Source of the DNA: Liolophura sinensis
Taxonomy: Eukaryota > Mollusca > Polyplacophora > Chitonida > Chitonidae
Assembly: GCF_032854445.1 (NCBI RefSeq)
Contig: NC_088299.1
Span: forward strand, 10,595,608-10,659,607
Reading direction: 5' to 3'
Length of the DNA: 64,000 nt
The position numbers were made by a program, and so were the translations under genes. Below the pieces are notes generated by a model that saw only the letters and a list, made by a program, of their open reading frames with translations, made no database searches and was not told where the DNA came from. Positions 1 to 11,800 of this stretch are shown in pieces (position 1 is the first letter of the stretch; the number at the start of each line of letters is the position of its first letter).

Positions 1-127
1 ACCAGAGGATGGCTGTGGGTTTCCCCCGGGCTCTGTCCCTTTTCCTGCTACCATAATGCGGACTGCCGTCGTAAAAGTGAAATATTCTCGAGTACAGCGT
101 AAAATACCAATCAAATATATAAATAAA
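1..127 (+). mobile_element. Meta-type SINE, 3' half at window edge
   Basis: Contains the shared body (gggtttcccccgggctctg) and the tail gtgaaatattctcgagtac, ending in accaatcaaatatataaata. The tRNA-like head lies outside the window. Confidence 0.8.
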
Positions 128-608
128 TCTATGACAGCTAGATCGAACATGGCCTAGATCTGTAGAAACAGATCTGTTCCAACAAATCTAATCCAAACTA
201 GGATCGGTGCTAGTTTCAATCGCCAAGGGGTAGACTAAATAGGTCTATACCCAGTAGATTCCTATATGCGCACGAAACTTAATTATCTTCCACTGCAGAA
301 TTTGTTGTTCATTTGCTTAATACGATTTGTATTGAATACCACTGGATCCAGTGTGTTCAGCAATGCCTGACCGGGGTCCCAGTCATGCCTACTTGTAGAC
401 AAACTAGTTTGTAACGGAATATATCAATCTGAAAATCTCCCATTACATGAAAACACTAATGTCTAATTACATCCATATCTGCTAAAACTAATCGGACAGT
501 GTTGCACTACCTTAGCCATTTGTGGAATAACCAGTTTACCCATCCGTTTTGACATAATTCAAATTGAGCTTCGAAGAAATTTCACAGTTCTCACGTTACA
601 ACAATAAT

Positions 609-636
609 TAAAAGAGAAAGAGAAAGAGAAAGAGAA

Positions 637-689
<53 letters not shown>

Positions 690-722
690 GAGGAAGAGAG
701 AGAGGAAGAGAGAGAGAGAGAG
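609..722. repeat. (GA)n microsatellite
   Basis: A run of ga and aaaga units about 110 bp long. It produces the Ser/Leu ORF on the minus strand. Confidence 0.95.
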
Positions 723-1614
723 AACGGACACTGTATAGGTTACGGTTATCAACTGGTTAGGTTCTTCAGCATCGTGTTTGCTCTTAAAAGCACCAACAGC
801 TTCCTCTAAACTCAATGACTATCCTTCGGTGGGGTTTGCAAATATGGACCTACAGCTTGCAGCTGATAGTGTCCACGATTCCTACATCATCATACTTGGG
901 GGGGGGGGGGGCTGCCGAAGAGACTACAATTGCTATAATAAAAGCGGTGGGAGTTAGCTGGCTTCCATAAAGATGCGTCTCTTATCAATGTTGTATGGTT
1001 AGGTTGATCGTGTTTCGAGGTTTACAACTGACAACCGCTCGCGGAGAATCACTGTAGGACCTGTGTACACATCAACGGAAGCAATTTCCTTTCTGTAGGA
1101 GATTCTTTTATGATGTATTTCAAGAGTGCACTTAACTAGGACAGAGCTTATAATCCTTTGATCAGGTCGTCCCAGGTGGAAAATACTAGCCATCCCCTCG
1201 ATTCTACCCACCCACCGTAGTGGACGGCATCTTTAGCGGACTCGGCGGGTGAAGCTTTCCCTAAAACAGGGTAACAATTGAACCGAACAATTTTTTTAAG
1301 CTAGATTAAAATGAATGTTGCTAACCTAGTATAAGTACGAATCTATTTATGAAAATAAATGTAAATAAAACACTTGTCAAACAGGTGAGTGAAGTGTTTG
1401 TTGAAATTGTTTTTATTATTACTTCGAAACAAGCGAGAAATGGGATTTTGCTTCGAAGAAGTGGTCTTTTCCAGGCGTTTTCCTGTATGTGCAATTAACA
1501 CCATGTGAGCGATTTACTTAGAATTGTGATTTGCCTATATATCTGTATTCTGTACGTTTTACAGAGATAATACCGCTAGCGTTAACAATCGTTAACACTA
1601 CAAAATAATTTAGT

Positions 1615-1830
1615 GGGCCTTCGTGACCTAGTGGTTAGCAGTGCGAGGCAGTCAGGGTCAGGAGCCTTTCAACAATGCAATCGCTATGAGCAAGGTGTCA
1701 GAAACCTGCGCATGGTCGTGCTTTTCCCTTAGGCTCTGCCAGGTTCCCTCTCACTAAAATGCTGGTTTCCGTTGAATAAGTGAAATATCCATGAGCACGG
1801 CGTAAAACACCAATCAAATATTAAATAAAA
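1615..1830 (+). mobile_element. Meta-type SINE, full but diverged
   Basis: The tRNA-like head (gtgacctagtggttagcagt) is followed by the body and the tail gtgaaatatccatgagcacg and caatcaaat. Confidence 0.75.
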
Positions 1831-2570
1831 CAAATAGTCTAGACAGCTTTTTAAACATTGAAACTAAAACACCGAATCTGGTAACGAAATCATTAAACAT
1901 TAAAACTGTGGTCGTTTCCCTTAGCCAGTCGCTTGCATTCAGCAGTCTGTAAAAATGAGTCATACTCGTTATCATAATTGCCTTCAGTCAGAGACACGTA
2001 ACAAGTTGCACACATTCATATGCTGTACGTCTATATTATTGCAAGGAAATGGACGTAGAACTCTTTCTGATTCATAATTGTTAAACTGTTTAAGCATGGT
2101 TTCTACAGCAAGAACTCGTTGGCTCGGGTGATGGCATAGTTATTCAGGCGGTTGTTGCATATACGATTACTTTGCTAATGAAAATCAGATATATTGTTCG
2201 ACCGTCTGTCACAATCTTTTAACCTTCGGTTACCCATATTTATGTGTTAACTGGTTTAGATGTTCATCTTCATTAGGGCACGCTTTTATCAGAGATTAGC
2301 AAAAACTGGGTAAATGTACAGCCTACACTTTTGTAAGACACACCTGTTAATACACGTCAATCGTGGATGGGTGATCAATTGCTTTTATTGACGTCTAGTT
2401 GGGAATTTGTCAGCTAATATTCTCTGGTAGACCACTACACTTACAAACGTACTTCAAAGGATTCACAAGGGACCACGTGTTTAGTTTCCTCTAACCTTAA
2501 ACTCTGGACCTCGGCATATAGCAAACAAAACAAATGATAAGTGTGTGTTATAGAACGACATTAAATTGTG

Positions 2571-2803
2571 GGCCAAACGGATGAATCTAACAGGGGCCAA
2601 ACGGATAAATCTAACAGGGGCCAAACGGATAAATCTAACAGGGGCCAAACGGATAAATCTAACAGGGGCCAAACGGATAAATCTAACAGGGGCCAAACGG
2701 ATAAATCTAACAGGGGCCAAACGGATAAATCTAACAGGGGCCAAACGGATAAATCTAACAGGGGCCAAACGGATAAATCTAACAGGGGCCAAACGGATAA
2801 ATC
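2571..2803. repeat. 24-bp minisatellite, ten units
   Basis: Unit ggccaaacggataaatctaa plus cagg, nearly perfect over nine full copies and a partial one. Because 24 is a multiple of three, all overlapping ORFs are repeat artefacts. Confidence 0.95.
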
Positions 2804-2955
2804 CTTGCCCAAACTGGAAACTGAGGAAGTCACTGTGCACTTGAACATCCCAAAAGAGATCAGATCCTACACCACACTAGTGTGTTAGATGAATCAGTGC
2901 AGGTGGTGGAAACAAGGCGTGAAAGTCGTGCTATGCTGCACATTCCGAATAGCCT

Positions 2956-3375
2956 ATGTTTACTACTGTCAACCTGTCCATATGTAGTCCATATGTACGT
3001 GTCGTACTCAATATTTTTTCTTCTACGATGGCCTTCAGTTTAACGGGTGGAGACAACCGGAGTGCCAGGGGAAAACAACTGGCCTTTGGCAAGTTGTGGA
3101 CAATCTTTAACACAAATGACGTACCTATATATGTACATTACACTGGTGGAAAACCAAGGTTGACGAGGTCCGTTGATCGCTCATCAACAATTTCCATGTG
3201 CAAAGTCAGATTTGCCCTCCACCCGCTGTGTCCTAGTGACAAAGATAAGCGCTGTAACCACATGGTCAAGGCCAGTTTCACTTTTAGTCATGATCAACAG
3301 ATTAGATACCGTCTGAAAGTTACTATCCCATCGGAATCTACATGTGAACATGTGACATTAAATGTCAAGGGCTAG
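2956..3375 (+). CDS. Unrecognised ORF, possible terminal exon
   Basis: An uninterrupted 139-codon frame with balanced third positions and no repeat content. An internal pyrimidine-rich acceptor (ctacgatggccttcag, about 3035) could make it a last exon of about 113 codons ending TLNVKG. Motifs include DVPIYVHYTGG and several Cys. No family recognised, and no other exon of the same gene was found. The DVPI/Y wording loosely recalls the ZP-N-like modules, but that is weak. Confidence 0.3.
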   Translation: MFTTVNLSICSPYVRVVLNIFSSTMAFSLTGGDNRSARGKQLAFGKLWTIFNTNDVPIYVHYTGGKPRLTRSVDRSSTISMCKVRFALHPLCPSDKDKRCNHMVKASFTFSHDQQIRYRLKVTIPSESTCEHVTLNVKG

Positions 3376-3841
3376 ATGAATATCACCGAGACGCAAATCA
3401 ATAGGGGAGTTACGACTTCGAAATCTCATCGTAAAAAGTAGACAAAATGTCAGGCAACTATTTTTGATCACACTGACCATAACATAGGCGTCTGAAGAGA
3501 GTTCAATTTTTAGTAATTCAGACTAAATGAAAAATTAGTAATTCAGTAAATGGAATAGCTGAAAGTTTGTGAGCCCCAGAAGTTCCTAAAGGACAGAGGT
3601 GTCATTTGTGCCTCTGAAACAAGGTGAGACAGGTGACGGGTACATGTAAATTAATGTCAAGAAAGGTTGCCTAACATTTTGCGTGACTGTTTTTACCTTT
3701 TACCGACAAAAGAGATCCTCGAAACTCCGCTATTATCCACGATTTATCCAGTTATTTGTGGAGGTCAGCTGTAGCCGTTTCGCTTGCATGGGAGTCTTTG
3801 GGTGTTCAGTTTGATATATTCGATTTGGGTTTTAGGAGAGA

Positions 3842-4075
3842 GTAAGTGCTTGGGGTTTAACGTCGTACTGAACAATTTTCAGTCCTATGACGAAGGAATC
3901 CTTAGAGTGCATGTAATGTGCCTCCTTGTTGCACGACGGATTTCCACCGCTCTTATCTAGTGCTCCTTCGCCGAGACGCCTCATCGAAGGCAAGTAAGCC
4001 GCCCCGCCCAAGCCATTATACGGATACGGGTCAACCAGTCGTAGCACTATCCCCTTCATGTTGATTGGGGTTTTA
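3842..4075 (+). repeat. Dispersed repeat with ggggtttaacgtcgtact start
   Basis: Begins ggggtttaacgtcgtactga, continues with cacgacggatttccaccgct and ends near ccccttcatgttga. The start recurs near 36803 (gggctttaacgtcgtactta). It looks like a widespread mollusc interspersed repeat; the class is not determined. Confidence 0.5.
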
Positions 4076-4165
4076 GGCCATGCTCAGCACAGTGCTTTGC
4101 TTAGCTACAGCGTGTGCTATAACATGACCCACACCTCAACTTACCAATAAAAAGTGACAGACAAC

Positions 4166-4236
4166 ACGATGCACAGAATAAGACAACGATACGATGCACA
4201 GAATAAGACAACGACACGATGCACAGAATAAGACAA
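4166..4236. repeat. 23-bp tandem repeat, three units
   Basis: acgatgcacagaataagaca plus acg, three copies with single-base changes. Confidence 0.85.
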
Positions 4237-5484
4237 CCCCAATAGTAATGCACCCCGAAAGCACAGCTGACTACTTCTATTAAATCAAAACAGATTACAA
4301 GTTATATGCTCCAAAGTGAACAAAATACGAAAACTAATCAAGAACAGAACATACTTTAACGCAAAATATGTAGCTTGAAAATTAATACAAATACAGTTTC
4401 TGGTAACTCAAAATGTAGACAGTTTGCACTATACAACAAAACAAGCGGATTCAGGTGGCTGGTGTTAGTAGAATGCGTTTTGATTGGGCAACATAAAACC
4501 CACCATCCTCATCTGAAAAACGGAGAAAGAAAATGTGTTTTGGAAAGAGAATGCAAAATAAACGTTAAACTTTGGTGAATATCAAGAATTTCTTGTAACT
4601 GATGAATCATCATGCAGTCTACAACATTAATATCAACACAAAAAATGAACGCATTATGGGAAAAAATCCAATAGGTTTGACTGCATATCAATAACTATGA
4701 CGATGCTAGGACACCTGTTCATTAGCACTTGTAGGCTCCAAATTTGTCAACACATGACAGCGTTAACCAAATAAAGTGTTGTGATAAGTGATGGTTAGGT
4801 TTGGATTGGCAAAGGTCCAAAAACAAACCGTCCTAGCGATCGTGAAATAGTTGAAGTTCTAAACCGATTTGCGGCGGAAAACAATATCAAACAGCTACTA
4901 TATATAGGTAAGCTGCTTCAGGCCATCAAATTAGTTTTCTTGTTTAAATATTTAACACATCTCAATGTATCTAAAAAGGTTTTGAATGCGATAACGTAAT
5001 TAGACAGAATACCAAGCAGAAAGTTTTTTTTCAAAAATTAATACCTTCTTGTGATCGCCGTCTTCTGTTTACAGTTGGACAGGAGCTCTGGAGTTGAAAA
5101 AAAAGCTTGTCACAATCACAGGTTTTCCTTTATCAAGGTTGTGAATTGTTCTATGCATTTCTTTATTTGATTGTTGTTTCAGAGCCATACGTCATGAATT
5201 TTCCATTTAAATGATGCTTAGGTTGTTGATACACTATACATTTCTGCACTTTTTTTTTTGCACCTAGTTAAAATACATCAGAATTTTGTTTTGGACACAA
5301 CTGAAAAATTTTTGTCCAGCGTTATTACCCACCCCGCTTGAGGCCTCGTCGTCGGTCGCCTATCACCAAGGCCTCAAGGAAAATCTATAAATTCCACGAC
5401 CAAGGCCTCGTCGCGTCACCTCAGTCGAAAAGCAAACTCCTCTTACCACTTGACCACTGCCCGCTCACCCACATCTACTGAATA

Positions 5485-5735
5485 CATATTATTCTGTTAA
5501 TTTTAACAGAAACTCTGTTGTCTAAGTGATGTATTCTGTTATTGTAGCAGATTGTAACACACATTCTATTAATTTAACATAAAGATTCTATTAGCCTAAC
5601 AAGATATGTTCAGTATGACAGAATATTATGTTATAATAACAGAATATTATGTTATAATAACAGAATATTATGTTATAATAACAGAATAGGTCTAGAGTTA
5701 AAATTGACAGATTAATTTTTGAGTGTAGCATCTGC
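5485..5735. mobile_element. MITE family with actctaaaa-type ends, copy 1
   Basis: It shares the block ttaattttaacagaaa, then tctgttgtct and agtgatg, with copies near 14.2 and 21.6 kb. Its right end attaatttttgagtgtag is the inverse of the left end seen in copy 2. It contains a 21-bp tandem repeat at about 5619-5687. Confidence 0.45.
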
Positions 5736-6067
5736 AAATCTAAATTTTTTTTTTTTAGTTTAACGGAAAGTTCCATCAGTCCTCAAAACTGGGCGTTTCA
5801 AGGCTATACTTATACATGCGAATTGCCTAAACCATTGTTCGTAAATTCACAAATAAACGAATTAATCGCAAACCTGTCTGTCTACGACATCCGATACAAG
5901 ATCATCTGATGGTGTTTTGCCTCAACACTTTTCTATGGCCGATCACGTAGCGTAGTTCTACATAATGAAAACATTATCTTGCTTAAAACAGGTTATTCGT
6001 CGGACAGCATCGATCGGACAATTTCGAAAATAACTTTGGATATTTCTCAAACCACAAACCTGACCCA

Positions 6068-6247
6068 GAATATTTCAAAATATTTCACTTATACACGGCG
6101 GCCAGCATGGATGACCGGGAAGAGCCCGGGGGAAACCCATGACCATCACAGGCCTTCCCACATACATTTACACAGCGACCACATTGGTGAGAGGCCCCTG
6201 GGTCATTGTGTCGCGGTGGCGCGCTAACCTCTTCGGCTGCGGAGGAC
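6068..6247 (-). mobile_element. Meta-type SINE
   Basis: Reverse orientation: tail atatttcacttatac, body gagcccgggggaaaccc, head remnant gtggcgcgctaac. Confidence 0.7.
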
Positions 6248-7349
6248 TCTGAATGGATTTTCATGCTTGTTTCGTTCTCCTCCAATTTGTTAATTAGAAG
6301 AGGTACATGCATTTGGTAGACAGATCATCCCGGCGCGAAATTGTATCAACACCCAGCTGTCCCATGTTGACGGATACGACAGTGCGACCACCGACAACTC
6401 CATGTTGATACATGTCCCATCATCGCATTCACAATCTTTCTCTTTGCGTACATACTACGTTATATACATATTTATACATATGATAACTAACTGATGGCAG
6501 GCAGTTTATTTGAACGGAGAAAACGGAAGCGAACTAGCTACCTTTGGCAAATTACTGAGAAGCTTTCTTACTTGTAAGGTATAGACTTGTATGGTCGTAA
6601 TGATGGAATATTGATCTCCACGCTTCTTTTACCCACCTTCCCATTTACACTTTTGGAGGTTCCAAAATGTGGGCGTTAATGAAGCAACTTGCTGTGACAG
6701 GTGGTAAGTGGGTTTGGATTGGTAACTATGTAAAATCACATCGTTCCAGCGATCGGGAAATATAGTGGCGCAGATTTCTACAGTAAGACTGCACAAATGG
6801 TCTCTTAAACACCTTGGCTCACTTACTGCAAGAATAACGAGAGCGTGGCAAATATCCGAGGCCGAAATTGAACCCCTGTGCTCGTAAGCCACATGGTTCG
6901 AGTAACTCATTGGCTTAACCACCGTACAAAGCTTTTTGATACTTTAAATGAGATGAGAGATTTTCAGACCAGCTGCCTGCAGAGGCCACGGTTATTTTAA
7001 TACGCAATGAATCCAAATGAAATTTTCAACTTTTCTTTTATGGACTGTTTTTTAGTTCGCTTAAGACTATGATTATGATAGAACGCCACCTTGGCAATAT
7101 CATGGTGAATTCTCCATCAGAAAAGCAAACATTTGAAAATGTTACTTTCAACGGTGTCACTATACGACGACAATGCTTACTATTGTAACACATTGCGTAC
7201 ATTTTGCTAAATAACATGAAGAGGACAATTTTACAAATTCCTGTATCACATTTACATGACTGTCATGATGGACAGCGCTGTAGTCATGACGTCGCAAGGG
7301 AAGTTACATGTTCAATACACAACACTATACATGACTATTTTGAAGTTGG

Positions 7350-7925
7350 TCCAAATGTCCAGATTAAAAGACCAGTGATATGAAGGGTAGGGGATTGTGT
7401 ATGTTCTGTGGGATGATCAGTGAAGCGGGTGACCCGGTCCAGTTACAGAGACCAGTAATCTGGATAGAGGTGGGGGTGGAAGTGGGGGCGGTGTACAGAG
7501 TTGTCATATCCAGTTTAAAGGTCTCGTGATGTCAGGTATCGTCAAATTTGTTTTTGACCATATCTATCTTCGTAGCCCAACAATGAAAGGCTCAAAATAA
7601 TCGGTATCAAACAGTGAATATATACAACATATACAAAATATCGGTAATAAAAGATCAATATAATTATGATCAAAGACAATAGCATGGATAAAAACATATG
7701 TGTTTGTATTCCTCATACCATGTCCAGGTTAAAAAGATCAGTGACGCGGTGACCATGTCCAGGTTAAAAAGATCAGTGACGCGGTGACCATGTCCAGGTT
7801 AAAAAGATCAGTGTCGCGGTGACCATGCCCAGTTTGAAAAAGATCAGTGAAACAGGGACCATGTCCAGGTTGAAAAGATCAATAAAGCGGGAGTTCCTTC
7901 AAGTTTAAAAAGATCAGTGAATCTG
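7350..7925. repeat. ~35-bp degenerate minisatellite
   Basis: Unit gaccatgtccaggttaaaaa plus gatcagtgacgcggt. Three good copies lie at about 7717-7820, with progressively decayed copies on both sides. Confidence 0.85.
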
Positions 7926-8164
7926 GAGTCCTACCCATCAGTCGCACAACTGTCCATAAGCTGCACATCGGTCTTGTACAAACAAGTGTCTGCATACTTT
8001 GACAGGATTCAGGATTCGTATAAAGAGTAGCATTATACAGCAATTTTTGCTGCCTCATTTATTCGGTGATCAGATTATCGGAGTATAAAAGCGAATCTAT
8101 CAGAGCTATATTAGCTGCAGGAAAATCTCCTGGACCAAACTAATGTCTGTACAAAACAGACATC

Positions 8165-8430
8165 GTGCAACTATGTACTAGATATATATTTATTTCACTT
8201 GCGTTTAACGCTTGCTCAAGAATGTCTTTACTTGAAAGCGTTCAAATTTATCTGCACGGGAAACCAGAGCGGCTGGAGTAAACCACTAGCTGGCCTTTTT
8301 GCAGGTACCCGACAAAATGACGAAATTTCAGCCGAAGTACCAAGAGCAGGATTTGAACCAAAGACCTCAGTCCATTGATCAGCTGTGACAAGTACAAACT
8401 ACATTTCAGTTGAACGAACCAGCGAGGACG
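8165..8430 (-). mobile_element. Second SINE-like family
   Basis: A B-box-like aggatttgaaccaaagacct, a pyrimidine-rich body with gcaggtacccgaca, and a tail-like end ttaacgcttgctcaagaatg. A related block occurs near 45.7 kb. Confidence 0.4.
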
Positions 8431-8801
8431 CCATTGTGACAGGCTTAGAATACAAAATCTCAACATGCCACCCAGCCGTGGGGATAATGAAGACGTACCT
8501 GATAAGCTTTGTACCTCATTTGTATTAATGCTGACAGGCCGATTTTGCCTTACACTTGAAAGCTGTGCAAAACTGGGAAATCCCGCTGGTGGCGGTCATT
8601 AATCGACCGTTAGTGTCCTCCGTCATTAAATCTTAATGTGGTCAAAAAGCATATATTTACCCCCCTCCCTCAGGTAGAGTCTGATGAAAGTAGGCTGTAA
8701 AAGCCCACATCAATTCCCCCAAGCTTTGGTGGCATTTTGGCCGACTTTCAATGAAGGAGGATAAAAGGTTAAGCTAAATGAATACTCTTGTAGACACTTA
8801 C

Positions 8802-11800
8802 ACCGTCACATGGTCCGGGACTGCACACTGTGAAGCGACATTTGAACGACAGAGTTCTGTCCCCTTTAAGCTTGAACGCATCGAAATATGGGCTGTAGAC
8901 GAATGTACCTACTGTGGTGAACCCCGAGTGTTTACCCAATACTATCCCGTCCCCACAGCTGCAAAGCAATAGAAACAGTGGTCATGAATACACACTACGC
9001 TTTGCAAAAGGTCTGTAAGACTACATATGCTGTTGTATTTATTTAATGATTTGATTGGTATTTTACGCCGTTCTGGAGAATATTTCACTTATACGACAGT
9101 GACCAGCATTAAAACGGATAGGGCCCGGGGGAAAGCTATTGTTGTAAATGTTTTGCTAATAGAACAATTTCGCCGGATGTGTTCAGGTTTGTCAGGTGTC
9201 TGGCAACTTTACGGGAAATGGACATCCAGCACATGCCCAAATTGTTTACACCCAATAAACTCACTATAGCAATACAAGTGAAATCGTTGAGTACAGCGAA
9301 AGCCATCGAATAAATAAATATACCCAGCTAAATGGTAATCTATGGTTAAAGTATGTTAGCTAGTGGGGTTAATTTCTGTTCAGTAATCTCCAGCACTAGA
9401 AAGTCAAGTGTCTAAATTTCAGGCCGTCAACCGGTAAAATATCGAAAATCAAATTCACCAAAGACTATCTCAGACTATCCATAGGTTGCCGGAGAGAAAG
9501 GCAGCATGAGCTGGGCTTGAACTCACAGCGATCGCAGGGCTGAGAGGCTCCCAAGTCATTCTGCTGCGCTAGTACGTTAACCGCAATCCATGGAAACCCC
9601 TGGATCCATGTAGTCTTCCTTGTACAAAACACAAAAAGGTACTTACCCGGCCCGAAGAAAAGTATAGCTATTCAGGCGATTGGTGGCAGCACAGCTTAGA
9701 GCCCGGAATGCACTGACACTGCCTGAAAATAACACCATCGAAAATAACACCAATGGTGGATTGTGGGATGATATTTCCCTTGTAATGGAGACTATGGTCA
9801 ATTAACTGGATTAACAAATGTTCTCGTGCAATACATGTGTACTGCACTGGCCGTTTCCAACAAGGCATTATTGCAAAAGCATGAATGGACAATAACCTTA
9901 GGTGGTTAATGAAGAAACATTAACTTTAGGCTTGAATGCGGGTTACCTATTAAGTCTCAAAGGCTAGCGACTCTTTTGGTGTCTGTGAAAATATCTGAAC
10001 ACGTAAAGCAGCTGACAGTCTAGAAGTACTGTAATTCTTCCAAGCTTTAGGATATCTGGTCTGCTCTTTTTTCCAATATGCATGTAGATGCAACAGTAAT
10101 GTAGTTTCTCCTTCTAAGATGGTTAGTACACCCATTGAACATGTGCATACCGTTAGTTTTCCGAAAAAAAAAAACTCTAAAAAAACTCTCACCTTCCGGC
10201 ACTAGTATCATCTCACCTTCCGGCACTACTATCATCTCACCTTCCGGCACTACTATCATCTCACCTTCCGGCACTACTATCATCTCACCTTCCGGCACTA
10301 CTATCATCTCACCTTCCGGCACTACTATCTCACCTTCCGGCACTACTATCATCTCACCTTGCGGCACTACTATCATCTCACCTTGCGGCACTACTATCAT
10401 CTCACCTTGCGGCACTACTATCATCTCACCTTGCGGCACTACTATCATCTCACCTTCCGGCACTACTATCATCTCACCTTCCGGCACTACTATCATCTCA
10501 CCTTCCGGCACTACTATCATCTCACCTTCCGGCACTACTATCATCTCACCTAAAAACTAGAAGAACTACAGCACTGATTTCGTAATACAGGTCTCCATAA
10601 AGTCCTTTTTGAAATTTGACATTCTTCTTCCTGTCCCATACCAGTTAAATTCAGTTTCGACATCAGGTTTAGTTGCCAGCTCAAATTAACGGCCAAGGTC
10701 TTGTACTCAAGAATATTTCACTTATACGACGGCGGCCAGCATTATGGTACAAGGAAAACCGGCCAGAACCCGTGGAAAATCCACAATCGTCCGCAGGTTT
10801 CTGACATCCAATGTACGGCCGAATAGGAAGCCAGCATGAGCTGGACTTCAACTCACATTGGTGAGCGGCTCCCAGGTCATTACGCTGCGCTAGCGCAATA
10901 ACCAACTGAGCCACGGAGACCCCTAAAATACAGCAATAAGAGTAATTCAGTACCAGTGACCTCTAATAAATTCACAGCGACTGCGTTAAATGGGTCATTG
11001 TGGCGCGCTGCCGCGCTAGTTCATTCAATCATAACGGTAAGCATACATTTTGAGTGCCACAAACAAAGAGTAAATGCATTATCTATTTCAAGGTATATCT
11101 CGCCCTGTAGCATTTGTTAGATCCTTGGTGTTATGTGACGATTTCAATCAACGTCACAAGTTATTACTACAAAAACTAGAGTGTAAAGGTTATTCCATCA
11201 AACGCCTTCACTCCAAGTTTATTATGCTTTACAATGTGTATAATTCTCTTGTAAGTAAATATGGACAAAGTGTCCAGAATCTCTGGCGCTGTGCTTCATG
11301 ATTGTGTAGAATTCCGCTTATCCCGAGGCTGGGGTCGGATATTCATCGTGTTGAATTAGATCGTCACTTTGGATATATGAACAGTTGCAATCAAAGCGCA
11401 ACCCAGATACACATTTTGTTATCGACAACTGATACTCTAGCATGGTACACTATTTGAATACTGATTTCACTCAGTCGTCTAAACATACCTTACGTCTTCC
11501 CTACATCAATGAAAACTGTTGACCGATTCTCTTTGCAGGATTCCGTCCCAGTTTCGTACTTTATTTACTTCAATGGTTTGTGTTATACGTCGTTTTGGGG
11601 GAATCGGCCTTGCGATTATTGACCTGGAACGCCCTTGCTGGTTGACAGCAGGTATACGAATGTGTTTCGACGCATAGCTGTTTAACTGAAGTCTGTGACA
11701 TGGGAAAACAAAACAAAGTGTTGTATAAAACAAAACACTTTGCCATAATTTTACCTGACGGGTCTGACGCACGCAGTCGGATTTTCTTCCCAATGGGTAT

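Larger units (their letters stand above)
128..2570. other. Repeat-bearing stretch without an identified gene
   Basis: Besides the GA microsatellite, a G-run at 898-912 and the SINE at 1615-1830, nothing was recognised. A 70-codon minus-strand frame at 999-1211 has no recognised domain. If the ZP gene has a 3' terminal exon, it could lie anywhere from here to 8.8 kb. Confidence 0.4.
4240..8164. other. Repeat-bearing stretch, no gene recognised
   Basis: Contains one MITE, one SINE and the 35-bp minisatellite. No splice-flanked coding segment was found. This is the most likely place for the missing ZP tail, so a short exon may have been missed. Confidence 0.4.

Noticed and set aside
2481..2888. 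Four overlapping ORFs over a repeated array
   Set aside because: All come from the 24-bp period of a minisatellite, which is open in several frames on both strands.
7960..8040. Short Cys-containing minus segment with a cag acceptor, considered as the next ZP exon
   Set aside because: No frame gives both an uninterrupted exon and a credible donor in phase 0.
8778..8972. Plus-strand ORF of 64 codons
   Set aside because: It is antisense to ZP exon 12, whose minus frame has the conserved cysteines, acceptor and donor.
10047..10560. Long repetitive ORFs on both strands
   Set aside because: They come from the 24-bp minisatellite inside a ZP intron; no splice or start context supports translation.
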